A stretch of DNA of 64,000 nucleotides from JAPOXR01 sp965219635 (GTDB lineage: Bacteria > Pseudomonadota > Alphaproteobacteria > Rhodobacterales > Rhodobacteraceae). The stretch lies in the NCBI GenBank assembly GCA_965219635.1, contig OZ244783.1, positions 2,852,001-2,916,000 on the forward strand. The letters run 5' to 3'. The translations under genes and the position numbers were made by a program. Under the pieces are notes generated by a model that had not been told where the DNA came from, did no database searches, and saw only the letters and a program-made list of their open reading frames with translations. Of this stretch, positions 45,644 to 54,692 are shown one piece after another (the first letter of the stretch is position 1; every line of letters begins with the position of its first letter).

Positions 45644-46603
45644 TCACACATTTGGGATGTGGGTTTTCGATGCCGTGCCTTCCACGAAGAACAAGGTCGC
45701 CTCGAGGTCTGTCACGCCAGCCTGCGAACCGAGACCTGTTGCATTCTGCGCACCCGACGCCTGGGCAAGACGTAGGCAATCCTCAATGGATCGTTCAAGG
45801 AATAGTCCGGTTGCAAAGCCTGCATTGAAACAGTCGCCGCAGCCACAGGTGCAAACGACATCGATCTCGAAGGCGGGCATATCGATCTTCCGGCCTTGAC
45901 TGTCCCTATACATTACACCTTCCGCACCCAGGGTCATCACCACCGCGCCTGCGCCCTGGTCGAGCAGGAATTGCGCAATATCCTCGAAATCAGTCATGCC
46001 CGAAAGGGCCATGGCTTCCTCTTCCGACGGCATGAAATAATCGGTGCTGGCCAGTAGCGGCCGTATGAGGTCGAGATCATCAGGAGTCGAGGCGAAGACA
46101 TCCAGGGTCGTGATGCAGCCACGCCGCCTTGCCTCCGCAAGAACCTCAGCATTGCGCCCCTTGTCCATGCGGTCCATGAGGCCCACGCCCCCGACATGCA
46201 GTATTCTGGTGTCCAGCACCCTGTCGAGTTGTTCATCATCAATAAAGAACCCGGCCGTGGCGCCACGGCGGTGCAGCGCCGGCCTTTGCCCGTTAGGCCT
46301 CGTGGTGACGATGCTGGAAGATGTGTAGTAGCCTTCGCATCGTTGCATCAGTTCGGTGTTGATGCCGAAATCTTTCATCCGCATGAGGACCCAGTCGCCC
46401 ATCAGGTCGTGGCCAACCCCACCGACGGCCTGAACCTTCATTCCATGCTTGGCAGCCACAATTGCTGCGGCGCCAGCCGCTCCGGAAACCGCCAGCGCAA
46501 AGTCCTCAACGAAGATCGTGTTGGCTCCTTCCGGCAGATCCTCGACGGGGCGGCACAGGGCGTCAAAGGTGTGAAACCCCATTGAGGTGTAGTCGAAAGT
46601 CAT
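45644..46603 (-). CDS. PfkB-family carbohydrate kinase
   Basis: A 319-residue kinase of the ribokinase/PfkB family. Landmarks: the early GG-type segment AVSGAAGAAAIVAAKHGMKV, substrate-domain VGGVGHDLMGDWVLMRMKDF, HVGGVGLMD, TLDVFASTPDD, VMTLGAEGVMYR and the catalytic loop CTCGCGDCFNAGFATG. The usual D-T-x-G-A-G-D is C-T-C-G-C-G-D, keeping the catalytic Asp and losing the first one. It overlaps the upstream ABC ATPase gene by 4 nt and closes the sugar-import operon, so it should phosphorylate the imported sugar or polyol. The substrate is not evident. Confidence 0.87.
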   Translation of the reverse strand: MTFDYTSMGFHTFDALCRPVEDLPEGANTIFVEDFALAVSGAAGAAAIVAAKHGMKVQAVGGVGHDLMGDWVLMRMKDFGINTELMQRCEGYYTSSSIVTTRPNGQRPALHRRGATAGFFIDDEQLDRVLDTRILHVGGVGLMDRMDKGRNAEVLAEARRRGCITTLDVFASTPDDLDLIRPLLASTDYFMPSEEEAMALSGMTDFEDIAQFLLDQGAGAVVMTLGAEGVMYRDSQGRKIDMPAFEIDVVCTCGCGDCFNAGFATGLFLERSIEDCLRLAQASGAQNATGLGSQAGVTDLEATLFFVEGTASKTHIPNV

Positions 46604-47664
46604 GCCTGATGCTCCGGCACCAACCGGTCGCCGCTGGTGCTGTCGAACAGATAGATGCGGCTGGTATCAAAGGCCACGCCCTGCTTGCTCCCGAGATCCG
46701 CCCTGAAATCGCGGCCGGCCTTGACCTCCGCCAGCATTCCTCCCACCCGCAGGGAGAGATAGGTCACATCACCCGTGGGCTCGACACCATAGACTTCGCC
46801 ACTCAGGTGCGCAGATTCTCCGTCCACGCGGCAGTCTTCAGGACGTATGCCAAGGGTGACCTTGCCGCTCGCGATTTCCGGCAGCCCCTCCACCCGGACG
46901 CCAGTTGACGTGAAGACTCCTCCGGACACTTCGCCTTCAATGAGGTTCATGGGCGGGGCTCCAATGAACCCAGCGACAAAGGTGTTGGCAGGATCATTGT
47001 AGATCTGATCTGGCGTGCCGATCTGCTGGATGGATCCGGATTGCATGATGGCAATACGGTCCGCCAATGTCATGGCCTCGGTCTGGTCATGAGTCACATA
47101 GACGGTCGTGATCCTCAATTCGCGCTGTATGTGCTTGATCTGGACGCGCATTGCCTGGCGCAGTTTGGCATCCAGGTTCGATAGCGGCTCATCCATGAGA
47201 AACGCCTGAGGTTGGCGCACTATCGCCCTTGCCAAGGCAGCGCGCTGGCGCTGTCCTCCGGACAAGGCTGCCGGTTTGCGGTCGAGGAATTCGGTCAACT
47301 CAACCAGCTCGGCTGCCGTGTGCACCCTTTGCCGTTGCTCCTCCTTGGGAACGCCGCGCATGCGTAACGGGAAACGGATGTTCTCATAGACGGACATGTT
47401 CGGATAGAGGGCGTAGCCCTGAAACACCATCGCCACATCCCTGTCCCTGGGATCGATATCGTTCATCAGTTCGCCATTCATGCGGACTTCGCCCTCGGTC
47501 GGCTCCTCCAATCCGGCGATCATCCGCATGGTGGTGGTCTTTCCGCAGCCGGACGGGCCAAGGAATACGATGAACTCCTCATCGGCTATGTCGATACTCA
47601 CATCGCGCACGCCCCAGAAATCCCCCCAGCGCTTCTGGATGTCCCTGAGTTCGATTCTTGCCAT
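46600..47664 (-). CDS. Carbohydrate ABC transporter ATP-binding protein (UgpC/MalK type)
   Basis: A 354-residue ATPase with Walker A GPSGCGKTT, Q-loop MVFQGYALYPNM, signature LSGGQRQRAA, Walker B AFLMDEPLSNLDAKLR and switch His in VTHDQTEAMTLADR. A C-terminal TOBE/OB regulatory domain follows (LGIRPEDCRVDG, GDVTYLSLRVGG). Both the layout and length are those of sugar importers. An ATG two codons earlier (47670) would overlap the permease end; MARIELRD at 47664 matches the family start. The kinase gene overlaps its stop. Confidence 0.92.
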   Translation of the reverse strand: MARIELRDIQKRWGDFWGVRDVSIDIADEEFIVFLGPSGCGKTTTMRMIAGLEEPTEGEVRMNGELMNDIDPRDRDVAMVFQGYALYPNMSVYENIRFPLRMRGVPKEEQRQRVHTAAELVELTEFLDRKPAALSGGQRQRAALARAIVRQPQAFLMDEPLSNLDAKLRQAMRVQIKHIQRELRITTVYVTHDQTEAMTLADRIAIMQSGSIQQIGTPDQIYNDPANTFVAGFIGAPPMNLIEGEVSGGVFTSTGVRVEGLPEIASGKVTLGIRPEDCRVDGESAHLSGEVYGVEPTGDVTYLSLRVGGMLAEVKAGRDFRADLGSKQGVAFDTSRIYLFDSTSGDRLVPEHQA

Positions 47665-47670
47665 TCGCAA

Positions 47671-48513
47671 CTACCCCTTGACTGCGCCCATTGTCAGCCC
47701 GCGGCTGAGATGCCGCTGGATTGCAACGACCACCAGGAAGACAGGAACAAAGGCCAGGAACGCAACCAGAGCGATCGCGTTGTAGATGACACCGTCCGAG
47801 CCGCCAGTGAAGTTCGCCAGCGCCACTGACATCGTATAAGCGTTCGGCGTCGAAGCAATGAGCAGGGTGAACAGGAATTCGTTGATGGCAAAGATCATGG
47901 CGATCACGGCTGCGGTGATGATCCCGGGCAGGATTGCCGGAATGATGATCTCCCAGAGTATGCGCAAATCGGAGGCGCCATCAGTTCTTGCGGCATCCTC
48001 GAGCTCCTTTGGAATGTCGAGCATGTAGGATCTGATGATCCAGGTGACGACAGATAGATTGATCGCTGCATAGATCAGCATGAGCGCCCAGATCGTGTCC
48101 AGCAACCCGAAATTGCGGAACAGAAAGAAAATGGGGATGGCGACGATGGCCGGAGCCATCATGCGGGTCGAGAGAATATAGAACCCGATATCGTCGCGGC
48201 CGCGGTAACTGTATCGGGCAAGGGAATAGGCCGCCGGAATGGCCAACACGAGGTCGATGGCCACCGAACCGATGATCGCCGCGACCGAATTGCGGAGGTA
48301 TTTGGCCATTGGCCAGTCCTCCCAGATCATGTGCCAGGCATCGAGCGAGAAAGTCGGCCAGTAGATCGGCTGCGGAGTGATGATCTCGACACGGGGACGA
48401 AGACCGATTGAGAGGAACCACAGAACCGGCGCCAGGCAGAACAGCCCCCAGGCGCCGAGCACCGCATACCGAAGGACAAGGCTTCCACCGCCGGATTTGC
48501 GTCGCAGAGCCAA
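47671..48513 (-). CDS. Carbohydrate ABC transporter permease (MalG type)
   Basis: A 280-residue inner-membrane protein with six hydrophobic segments. The EAA loop of the MalG group is visible as KELEDAARTDGASDLRILWE near 180-200, followed by IIIPAILPGI. The N-terminus (LVLRYAVLGAWGLFCLAPVL) and the segment SVAAIIGSVAIDLVLAIPAA are typical. It starts 3 nt after the partner permease and ends just before the ATPase gene. Confidence 0.92.
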   Translation of the reverse strand: MALRRKSGGGSLVLRYAVLGAWGLFCLAPVLWFLSIGLRPRVEIITPQPIYWPTFSLDAWHMIWEDWPMAKYLRNSVAAIIGSVAIDLVLAIPAAYSLARYSYRGRDDIGFYILSTRMMAPAIVAIPIFFLFRNFGLLDTIWALMLIYAAINLSVVTWIIRSYMLDIPKELEDAARTDGASDLRILWEIIIPAILPGIITAAVIAMIFAINEFLFTLLIASTPNAYTMSVALANFTGGSDGVIYNAIALVAFLAFVPVFLVVVAIQRHLSRGLTMGAVKG

Positions 48514-48516
48514 CCT

Positions 48517-49473
48517 TCAACTCCTCGGCGAAACAAAGGCGCGCTTGACCAGTAGCTGCGCCACGATGATGGTCAGGATCAGCATGATCACCGATGCGGC
48601 CGACGCGTATCCGAAATTGAAGAACTTGAAGCCCGTCCGGTAGATGAAATAGCTGATGGTCTCGGTTCCGAAGGCCGGACCGCCCTTGGTCACGATGAAC
48701 ACATTTGCGAACATCGTCGTGATGTCGATCCCCCGAAGAATGAGGGCGATGATGATCACCGGCCGCATCAACGGCAGCGATATGTTGAAGAAGATCGAGG
48801 CCCACGAAGCGCCGTCAAGCCGGGCCGCCTCCTCCACTTCCTCATCCTGGCCCTGCAAGGCGGCGACAAAGATGATGAACAGGAACGGCGTCCACTGCCA
48901 GACATCTGCCAGGATCAGCAGTGCCCGGCTCATCCAGGTCGAGGACTGAATGGCCAGATGGCTCTCGATCAGTCCGAGCCGGATCAGAATGTCAGAAAAC
49001 ACCCGCCCATCAAGGAAGGACAACTTGTAGATGAACGCAACAGCCGAGGGCATGAAGAGCATCGGGATCAGGAACAGGATTCTCCAACCTTTCACCCAGG
49101 GATCGCGGTACGCATAAAACGCCAGCGCCAGAGCGATGGCGCACTGTAGCACCAGCGAGATCGAACCGATAATGAAAGTGTTCCGCAGAGCCCCCCAGAA
49201 CTGGTAGTCGCCGAGCAGTTTGGCGTAGTTCTCGAAGCCAACCGGCCGCCACGGGCCGAACTTGACGGCGTGGAAACTCTGCACGATGGCAAACACGCCC
49301 GGATAGAGCGTGATCAACATCAGGTAGATGACTGCCGGTGCAACCAGCAGGTAGGGAAACCAGGCCTTGAGACGCTTGCTTCGCCTCCTGAATCCGCCCG
49401 GAGAAACAACAGCAGGGGCGGCCCTTGGGGCCGCCCCGCTTCCCGAAAGGGACGTATCGCTCATCAGGGTCAA
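48517..49473 (-). CDS. Carbohydrate ABC transporter permease (MalF type)
   Basis: A 318-residue permease. After a polar N-terminal part, the first helix is near WFPYLLVAPAVIYLMLI. The EAA loop is DEEVEEAARLDGASWASIFF near 230-250, followed by NISLPLMRPVIIIALI. This is the standard partner of a MalG-type subunit. It lies 26 nt after the binding-protein gene and 3 nt before the next permease. Confidence 0.92.
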   Translation of the reverse strand: MTLMSDTSLSGSGAAPRAAPAVVSPGGFRRRSKRLKAWFPYLLVAPAVIYLMLITLYPGVFAIVQSFHAVKFGPWRPVGFENYAKLLGDYQFWGALRNTFIIGSISLVLQCAIALALAFYAYRDPWVKGWRILFLIPMLFMPSAVAFIYKLSFLDGRVFSDILIRLGLIESHLAIQSSTWMSRALLILADVWQWTPFLFIIFVAALQGQDEEVEEAARLDGASWASIFFNISLPLMRPVIIIALILRGIDITTMFANVFIVTKGGPAFGTETISYFIYRTGFKFFNFGYASAASVIMLILTIIVAQLLVKRAFVSPRS

Positions 49474-49499
49474 TCAGACCGCTGAATTGGCTTCCGGCC

Positions 49500-51053
49500 T
49501 CAGAATGGCAGAGCCTTGCCCTCTCCCACATAGAGCCCCGGTGCCGTGGCAGCGTAGTCGACCGGGTCGTTACCCTGGTAGAAACCGTTGCTGGCCATGA
49601 TTTCGCGCACGGCGGCAGCGGCATTGTCCAGCGCTTCCTTGGCGGTGATCTGGCCAACCACTGCACGGTTGATCTCATTGCCGATGGCCTGCTCGATCGG
49701 GAAAGCTCCCGGCAGGCGCGGCGCACACCAGGCATGGTGCAGTGAGTCGCCCCAGACCTTTGCCGGCTGCGAGACCTCCTGGAGGTTCGGGTTCTCCAGA
49801 ACCGACTTGTAGCCCGGCGCCACGCCATTGGCGTTTGCTTCATTCATCGCCATGATTGAAGCGGTCGTCAGGAAGCCGAGCATGAGGAACGCACCTTCGG
49901 CATTTTGCGCAGCAGCCGATACGCAGGAGGTTGATCCCGCGATATTCGGTGGTGCGAAGCGGCCGCCTTCGATGCGCGGCTCGTAAATCGTGACGAAGTC
50001 GTCCACGATCTGCGACTGGTCCGGCCGCATCGCCTGAGTTCCTGAGTCCTGCCAGCTGACATTGGTGGCAACCTGTCCGCCCAGCCATGCCGCGCGGTTC
50101 TCGGGCCATCCGGCGCCTGCGTGGCCCGGATTGGCGTGCTTGGCGAGTTCAAGGATGATCTCGAGACCCTTCATACCGGCATCGCCGTTGAAGATGGGTT
50201 CCCAGTTCTCGTCGAACAGCATCATGCCAGCCTGTGCGGCAATGTGCTCCCAGGTGTAGGTCGACCAGAAGCCCGGGGCGACCATCAAGCCAACGCCGGA
50301 GACGCCTGGTTCGATCTGGTTCAGTTCCCCTGCCACCCGGATCAGCTCGTCATAGCTGGGGATGGAATTCACCTTGTCGACCGGTCCACCCAGCAGCTGT
50401 TCCATATAGCCCTTGCGGACATGAACCATCTGGATGTCGCAGTCGAATGGAATTCCGTACATGGTTCCGTTGAAGAAACCGTAATTGAGCCTGTAGGTGT
50501 CGTAGAAATCGTCAAGCGGGAGGCCCCACTTGGCAGCAAAGTCATCAAGCGGATAGAGGAATCCCGGAGCGGCAAAATCTCCCATCCAGGGGGAAAAGAA
50601 CTGCAGGGCATCGAAGGATGCATTCCCGGAGATGAACTCGGCAACCACCTTGTCGTACATGCTGTCGTCCGGGATCGGCACCAGTTCGACCTTGATCCCG
50701 GATAGCGCTTCGAAGGGCACGAGGCCTTCTGCTGCCGACTCTGTGTCGGCGGCGCCGATGGCGAAACGCACGGTCGAGCCAGCCATTTCACTGCGAACCG
50801 CATCCCAGTCGACTGTGCGGATCCAGTCCTTGTCATTGTCCCAGATCGGCTTGCTGTCCGACATGCCGTAGAGCATGCGGTAGTCCTCACGGACATATTT
50901 CTCGATCGAGATATCGTCGAGGATGCTCTGCGGGTCAGGCATATGCCCATCGGCCAGAGCGCCCCTGCTCCAGCTGGCACCTGCCGCGGCAACGCCCGCA
51001 GCTGCGCCGGTCTTGAAGAACTTACGGCGCGAAATTCTGTTGGCTATACTCAT
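49500..51053 (-). CDS. Carbohydrate ABC transporter substrate-binding protein with Tat signal
   Basis: A 517-residue binding protein, first gene of the sugar-import operon. A twin-arginine signal is visible (SRRKFFKTGAAAGVAAAGAS, cleavage near ALADG). The mature protein has the extracellular solute-binding family 1 pattern (AVNGN-like segment NASFDALQFFSPWMGDFAAP, and GVGLMVAPGFWSTYTWEHIA). At over 500 residues it is larger than usual sugar-binding proteins. ATG 51053 follows GGAGG at the right distance. Export through Tat means it folds in the cytoplasm first. Ligand unknown. Confidence 0.9.
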   Translation of the reverse strand: MSIANRISRRKFFKTGAAAGVAAAGASWSRGALADGHMPDPQSILDDISIEKYVREDYRMLYGMSDSKPIWDNDKDWIRTVDWDAVRSEMAGSTVRFAIGAADTESAAEGLVPFEALSGIKVELVPIPDDSMYDKVVAEFISGNASFDALQFFSPWMGDFAAPGFLYPLDDFAAKWGLPLDDFYDTYRLNYGFFNGTMYGIPFDCDIQMVHVRKGYMEQLLGGPVDKVNSIPSYDELIRVAGELNQIEPGVSGVGLMVAPGFWSTYTWEHIAAQAGMMLFDENWEPIFNGDAGMKGLEIILELAKHANPGHAGAGWPENRAAWLGGQVATNVSWQDSGTQAMRPDQSQIVDDFVTIYEPRIEGGRFAPPNIAGSTSCVSAAAQNAEGAFLMLGFLTTASIMAMNEANANGVAPGYKSVLENPNLQEVSQPAKVWGDSLHHAWCAPRLPGAFPIEQAIGNEINRAVVGQITAKEALDNAAAAVREIMASNGFYQGNDPVDYAATAPGLYVGEGKALPF

Positions 51054-51141
51054 TCCATTACCTCCTTGGTCAGTTTGGCTGCCATTGGTCCGCCCGCGCC
51101 TCCACCCCGGATGGCACCCTTTCGGCACACGTCAGGCAGCG

Positions 51142-51176
51142 TGAACATTATGATGCTCAATGATACAGTTGTTCAA
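51142..51176 (-). promoter_or_regulatory. Candidate promoter and operator of the sugar-import operon
   Basis: On the minus strand, -35 TTGAAC (51171-51176), an 18-nt spacer and -10 CATAAT (51147-51152) precede the binding-protein start by about 95 nt. The arms TGAACA (51142-51147) and TGTTCA (51170-51175) form an inverted repeat over this promoter. A SorC-type regulator encoded at 56167 could bind here (inference). Confidence 0.5.
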
Positions 51177-51353
51177 TGCTCCTGCTTTGTCAAGTGCAAT
51201 CGGCATAGCGGTTTTACGGGCCAAAGGCGCAATCTCGGCATTTTGCTGTCCCAGTCCGCCACCAATTATGCGAACAAATGTCTTGCTGGTTGAACCACCG
51301 TTCGCTGCATGCTATTGATTTCCGGCAAGAATGCGGGGAAAGGAAGCCGCTCC

Positions 51354-52688
51354 ATGCCATCGAATGTGGTCCTGACAGGCCTTGCCAGGGAGTTGGCGGA
51401 GCGGGCCGACGCGGGAAATCCCGTGCGCATCGGACTCGTCGGTTGCGGTGAAATGGGCACGGATATCGTGGCCAGGACAGCCATGATGGACGGCGTCGAA
51501 GTGTCAGCGATTCTCGAGCTCAATCCTGAAGCGGCCCATCGCGCCGTCGAAATCGCCCGGGGAGAGCCAGGACACTCGATGGATGCCGCAGGCAGCAACG
51601 GGGTCAATGCCGCGATCGAGAACCGCAAAACCGCCATCGTCGAGGACGCTGATGGCATCCTCCAATCCGGACTTGTCGACGTGGTCGTGGATGCGACCGG
51701 TGTGCCGGCAGTAGGTGCCGAGATCGGCCTCAATGCCATGGAGTGCGGCAAACACCTCGTGATGATGAATGTCGAGGCGGACGTCACCATCGGCGCCTGG
51801 CTGTGCCGGCAGGCTGGCAAGCTGGGTGTCGTCTACACTCTCGGCGCCGGAGACGAGCCGTCCGCCTGCATGGAACTGATCGAATTCGTCTCCGCCATGG
51901 GCCACAAGATTGTCTGTGCCGGCAAGGGCAAGAACAATCCCCTTCGCACCGATGCCATGCCGGAAGACTACGCCGAGGAAGCGGCAAAGCGGAACATGAA
52001 CCCCCGGCTGCTGGTCGAGTTCGTCGACGGCTCCAAGACAATGGTCGAAATGTCGGCGATCGCCAACGCCACCGGACTCGTTCCCGATGTGGACGGGATG
52101 CACGGACCGCAAGCCGGTCCGAAGGAACTCGCAACCACCCTCGTGCCATCCCGTAACGGTGGCATTCTCTCCGACATCGGCCGGGTCGATTATACGACCG
52201 GCAAGGGCATGGCGCCCGGAGTGTTCGTCGTGGCAGAAGCGGAGCATCCGAGGATCTGGGAGCGCATGAAGGACCTCAAGATGGGCGATGGCCCCTACTA
52301 CACCTTCATCCGTCCCTACCACCTAACGTCGCTTGAGGTGCCGCTAACCTGCGCCCGCGCCGTTCTGCACAAGAAAGCCGACATGGTTCCCCTCGAGACC
52401 CCCGCGGCTGACGCCTGCGCCATTGCGAAAAGGCGCCTGGAGCCCGGTGAACAGCTCGGCCAGCTAGGTGAGACCGGCTACCGGGCATGGGCAATGGCAG
52501 CAGGCAGGGCCCGGAACGCGCGCGCAGTTCCCGCAGGACTGCTCCAGGGAGCCAGAGTCACGAAGGCCATCGACAAGGGCGAATTGATCACGACAGCGAA
52601 TGTCGAGCTTCCTGCGGGCTCGCGCATTGTGGAAATGCGCCGGTTGCAGGACATCGCTGCGCACGGGAGTTCACTGTTCGATGCGTGA
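51354..52688 (+). CDS. SAF-domain NAD(P)-dependent oxidoreductase (homoserine dehydrogenase-like fold)
   Basis: A 444-residue protein with a Rossmann motif near the N-terminus (VRIGLVGCGEMGTDIVARTA), DVVVDATGVPAVGAEIGLNA and a catalytic region similar to homoserine dehydrogenase (YTLGAGDEPSACMELIEFVS, CAGKGKNNPL). The C-terminal 90 residues (VPAGLLQGARVTKAIDKGEL, ITTANVELPAGS) form a SAF domain, as in antifreeze-like and FlgA proteins. ATG 51354 is supported by GGAAG. It is the first gene of a five-gene plus-strand run, with the E1-alpha gene overlapping by 8 nt. The substrate is probably a sugar-derived alcohol or aldehyde; this is inference. Confidence 0.8.
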   Translation: MPSNVVLTGLARELAERADAGNPVRIGLVGCGEMGTDIVARTAMMDGVEVSAILELNPEAAHRAVEIARGEPGHSMDAAGSNGVNAAIENRKTAIVEDADGILQSGLVDVVVDATGVPAVGAEIGLNAMECGKHLVMMNVEADVTIGAWLCRQAGKLGVVYTLGAGDEPSACMELIEFVSAMGHKIVCAGKGKNNPLRTDAMPEDYAEEAAKRNMNPRLLVEFVDGSKTMVEMSAIANATGLVPDVDGMHGPQAGPKELATTLVPSRNGGILSDIGRVDYTTGKGMAPGVFVVAEAEHPRIWERMKDLKMGDGPYYTFIRPYHLTSLEVPLTCARAVLHKKADMVPLETPAADACAIAKRRLEPGEQLGQLGETGYRAWAMAAGRARNARAVPAGLLQGARVTKAIDKGELITTANVELPAGSRIVEMRRLQDIAAHGSSLFDA

Positions 52689-53685
52689 AACAAACATCCC
52701 CTATGCCGTCCGCGCCTACACTCCGGAACAACTGCAGGAAGCGCTGCGCAAGATGCACCGGATCCGGAAGTTCGAAGAGGCTGCAGAGGATTGCTACAAT
52801 CGGGGGCTCATTCACGGAACCATGCACCTGTCGATAGGCCAGGAGGCATCCGCCGTTGGATCCTGCATGTCGCTGAGCGACGAGGACAAGATCACCTCAA
52901 CCCACAGGGGCCACGGGCACTGCGTCGCCAAGAACGCGGATCTGGGCAAGATGTTTGCCGAATTCTTCGGCAAGGAGACCGGATACTGCCGCGGCAGGGG
53001 TGGTTCCATGCATATTGCAGATGTTGCCCGGGGCAATCTTGGCGCCAACGGCATCGTCGGCGGGGGGTTGCCCATCGCTGTCGGCTCGGCCCTCACCGCA
53101 AAGCGGCTTGGAACCGGTACGGTCACGGTCTGCTTCTTTGGCGACGGAGCAAACAACGAAGGGGCCTTCCATGAGTCGCTGAACATGGCGTCAATCTGGA
53201 AGCTGCCGGTGATCTTTGTTTGCGAAAACAACAAGTACGGCATGTCGACGTCGATCGAGAAGTCGACTGCTGTCGCAAACATCTCCGAAAGGGCGGCAGC
53301 TTACGGAATGCCAGGCATCAGTGTCGACGGCAACGACTTCTCGGCAGTTGCCGAGGCAGTGGACCGGGCCGTGACCCGGGCGCGATCCGGCGACGGACCA
53401 AGCCTTGTCGAGAACCTGACCTACCGAGTGCGTGGCCACTCCAGATCGGACCGCAACCGCTACCGCACCAAGGAAGAAATAGACGAGTGGATTGAGCGAG
53501 ATCCAATCCGCCGGATGACGGACATGCTGATCGAGCACGAACTGATGACTGCTGAAGAAGCTGCGGAGATGGAGGAATCGTCGGCACGGGAGGTGAAGGA
53601 CGCCATCTCATTCGCCATGTCGAGCCCGGATCCCAGGATCGAGGAAGCCACCCGCAACGTTTACACGCTGGAAGCAGCCGCATGA
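52681..53685 (+). CDS. 2-oxo acid (pyruvate/acetoin-type) dehydrogenase E1 component, alpha subunit
   Basis: A 334-residue thiamine diphosphate enzyme subunit. The TPP motif is visible as FFGDGANNEGAFHESLNMAS. Other landmarks are HRGHGHCVAKNADLGKMFAE and the phosphorylation-loop-like YRVRGHSRSDRNRYR. It decarboxylates a 2-oxo acid or cleaves acetoin and hands the acyl group to the E2 lipoyl. ATG 52681 overlaps the end of the oxidoreductase gene by 8 nt; the beta gene overlaps its stop by 4 nt, so all are coupled. Confidence 0.9.
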   Translation: MRETNIPYAVRAYTPEQLQEALRKMHRIRKFEEAAEDCYNRGLIHGTMHLSIGQEASAVGSCMSLSDEDKITSTHRGHGHCVAKNADLGKMFAEFFGKETGYCRGRGGSMHIADVARGNLGANGIVGGGLPIAVGSALTAKRLGTGTVTVCFFGDGANNEGAFHESLNMASIWKLPVIFVCENNKYGMSTSIEKSTAVANISERAAAYGMPGISVDGNDFSAVAEAVDRAVTRARSGDGPSLVENLTYRVRGHSRSDRNRYRTKEEIDEWIERDPIRRMTDMLIEHELMTAEEAAEMEESSAREVKDAISFAMSSPDPRIEEATRNVYTLEAAA

Positions 53686-54692
53686 ACGCGCCAGCGGCCA
53701 ACGGGCTGCGCGAACTGTCCTACGCGGAAGCCATACGCGAAGCCCTCGACATTGCCCTCTCCAGCGATGAGCGCGTGGTGCTCATGGGCGAGGATATCGG
53801 CGTCTATGGAGGCGCCTTCCAGGTCACTGGCGACCTGATCCACAAATACGGCCCCGAACGGGTGATGGACACGCCGATCTCCGAGCTCGGAGGAGCGGGC
53901 GTCGCCGTCGGTGCTGCGCTCACCGGCCTCAGGCCCATCTATGAATTCCAGTTCTCAGACTTTGCCGCACTGGCGATGGAACAGATCGTCAATCAGGCTG
54001 CCAAACTGAGATACATGCTGGGCGGGGCCGTGTCAGTGCCCCTCGTCATGCGCCTTCCTTCGGGTTCCGGCACGGGTGCCGCCGCACAGCATTCCCAGAG
54101 CCTTGAGGCATGGCTCGGCCATGTCCCGGGGCTCAAGGTTGTGCAACCGGCAACGCCTCAGGATGTGAAAGGACTGCTCCTGGCAGCCCTTGATGATCCC
54201 GACCCTGTCATGATCTTCGAGCACAAGCTGCTCTACAAGTCCCGCGGCCACGTTCCGGAAGGACACTATTTCACGCAGATCGGGCCCGCCGAGATCCGGC
54301 GCAAGGGACAGGATCTGACGATCGTTGCCACATCGCTGATGGTGCACAAGGCGCTTGCAGCAGCGGAGACCCTTGCAAGCGAGGGCATCCAGGCCGAAGT
54401 GATTGACTTGCGCACAACACGGCCGATGGACCGCAACACGGTGCTGGACTCGGTTCGCAAGACAGGAAGGCTCATGTGCGTCCATGAAAGCGTGAAGACG
54501 CTGGGCGTCGGCGCCGAAGTCAGCGCCATGGTTGCCGAGAGCGATGCCTTCGACTTCCTCGATGCACCGATTGTGCGTCTCGGAGGTGCCGAATGCCCGA
54601 TCCCCTACAATCCTCGGCTGGAGGAGGCGGTGGTGCCGCAGGTTCCCGGTATCCTCGACGCAGCGCGGAGGCTGTTTGAGGCCCGCATCTGA
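53682..54692 (+). CDS. 2-oxo acid (pyruvate/acetoin-type) dehydrogenase E1 component, beta subunit
   Basis: A 336-residue transketolase-fold partner of the alpha subunit. Family features: MGEDIGVYGGAFQVTGDLIH, GVAVGAALTGLRPIYEFQFS, MRLPSGSGTGAAAQHSQSLE, the regulatory FEHKLLYKSRG, and VIDLRTTRPMDRNTVLDSVR. Its stop and the start of the E2 gene share one base, so translation is coupled. It should form an alpha2beta2 E1 with the upstream product. Confidence 0.92.
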   Translation: MNAPAANGLRELSYAEAIREALDIALSSDERVVLMGEDIGVYGGAFQVTGDLIHKYGPERVMDTPISELGGAGVAVGAALTGLRPIYEFQFSDFAALAMEQIVNQAAKLRYMLGGAVSVPLVMRLPSGSGTGAAAQHSQSLEAWLGHVPGLKVVQPATPQDVKGLLLAALDDPDPVMIFEHKLLYKSRGHVPEGHYFTQIGPAEIRRKGQDLTIVATSLMVHKALAAAETLASEGIQAEVIDLRTTRPMDRNTVLDSVRKTGRLMCVHESVKTLGVGAEVSAMVAESDAFDFLDAPIVRLGGAECPIPYNPRLEEAVVPQVPGILDAARRLFEARI

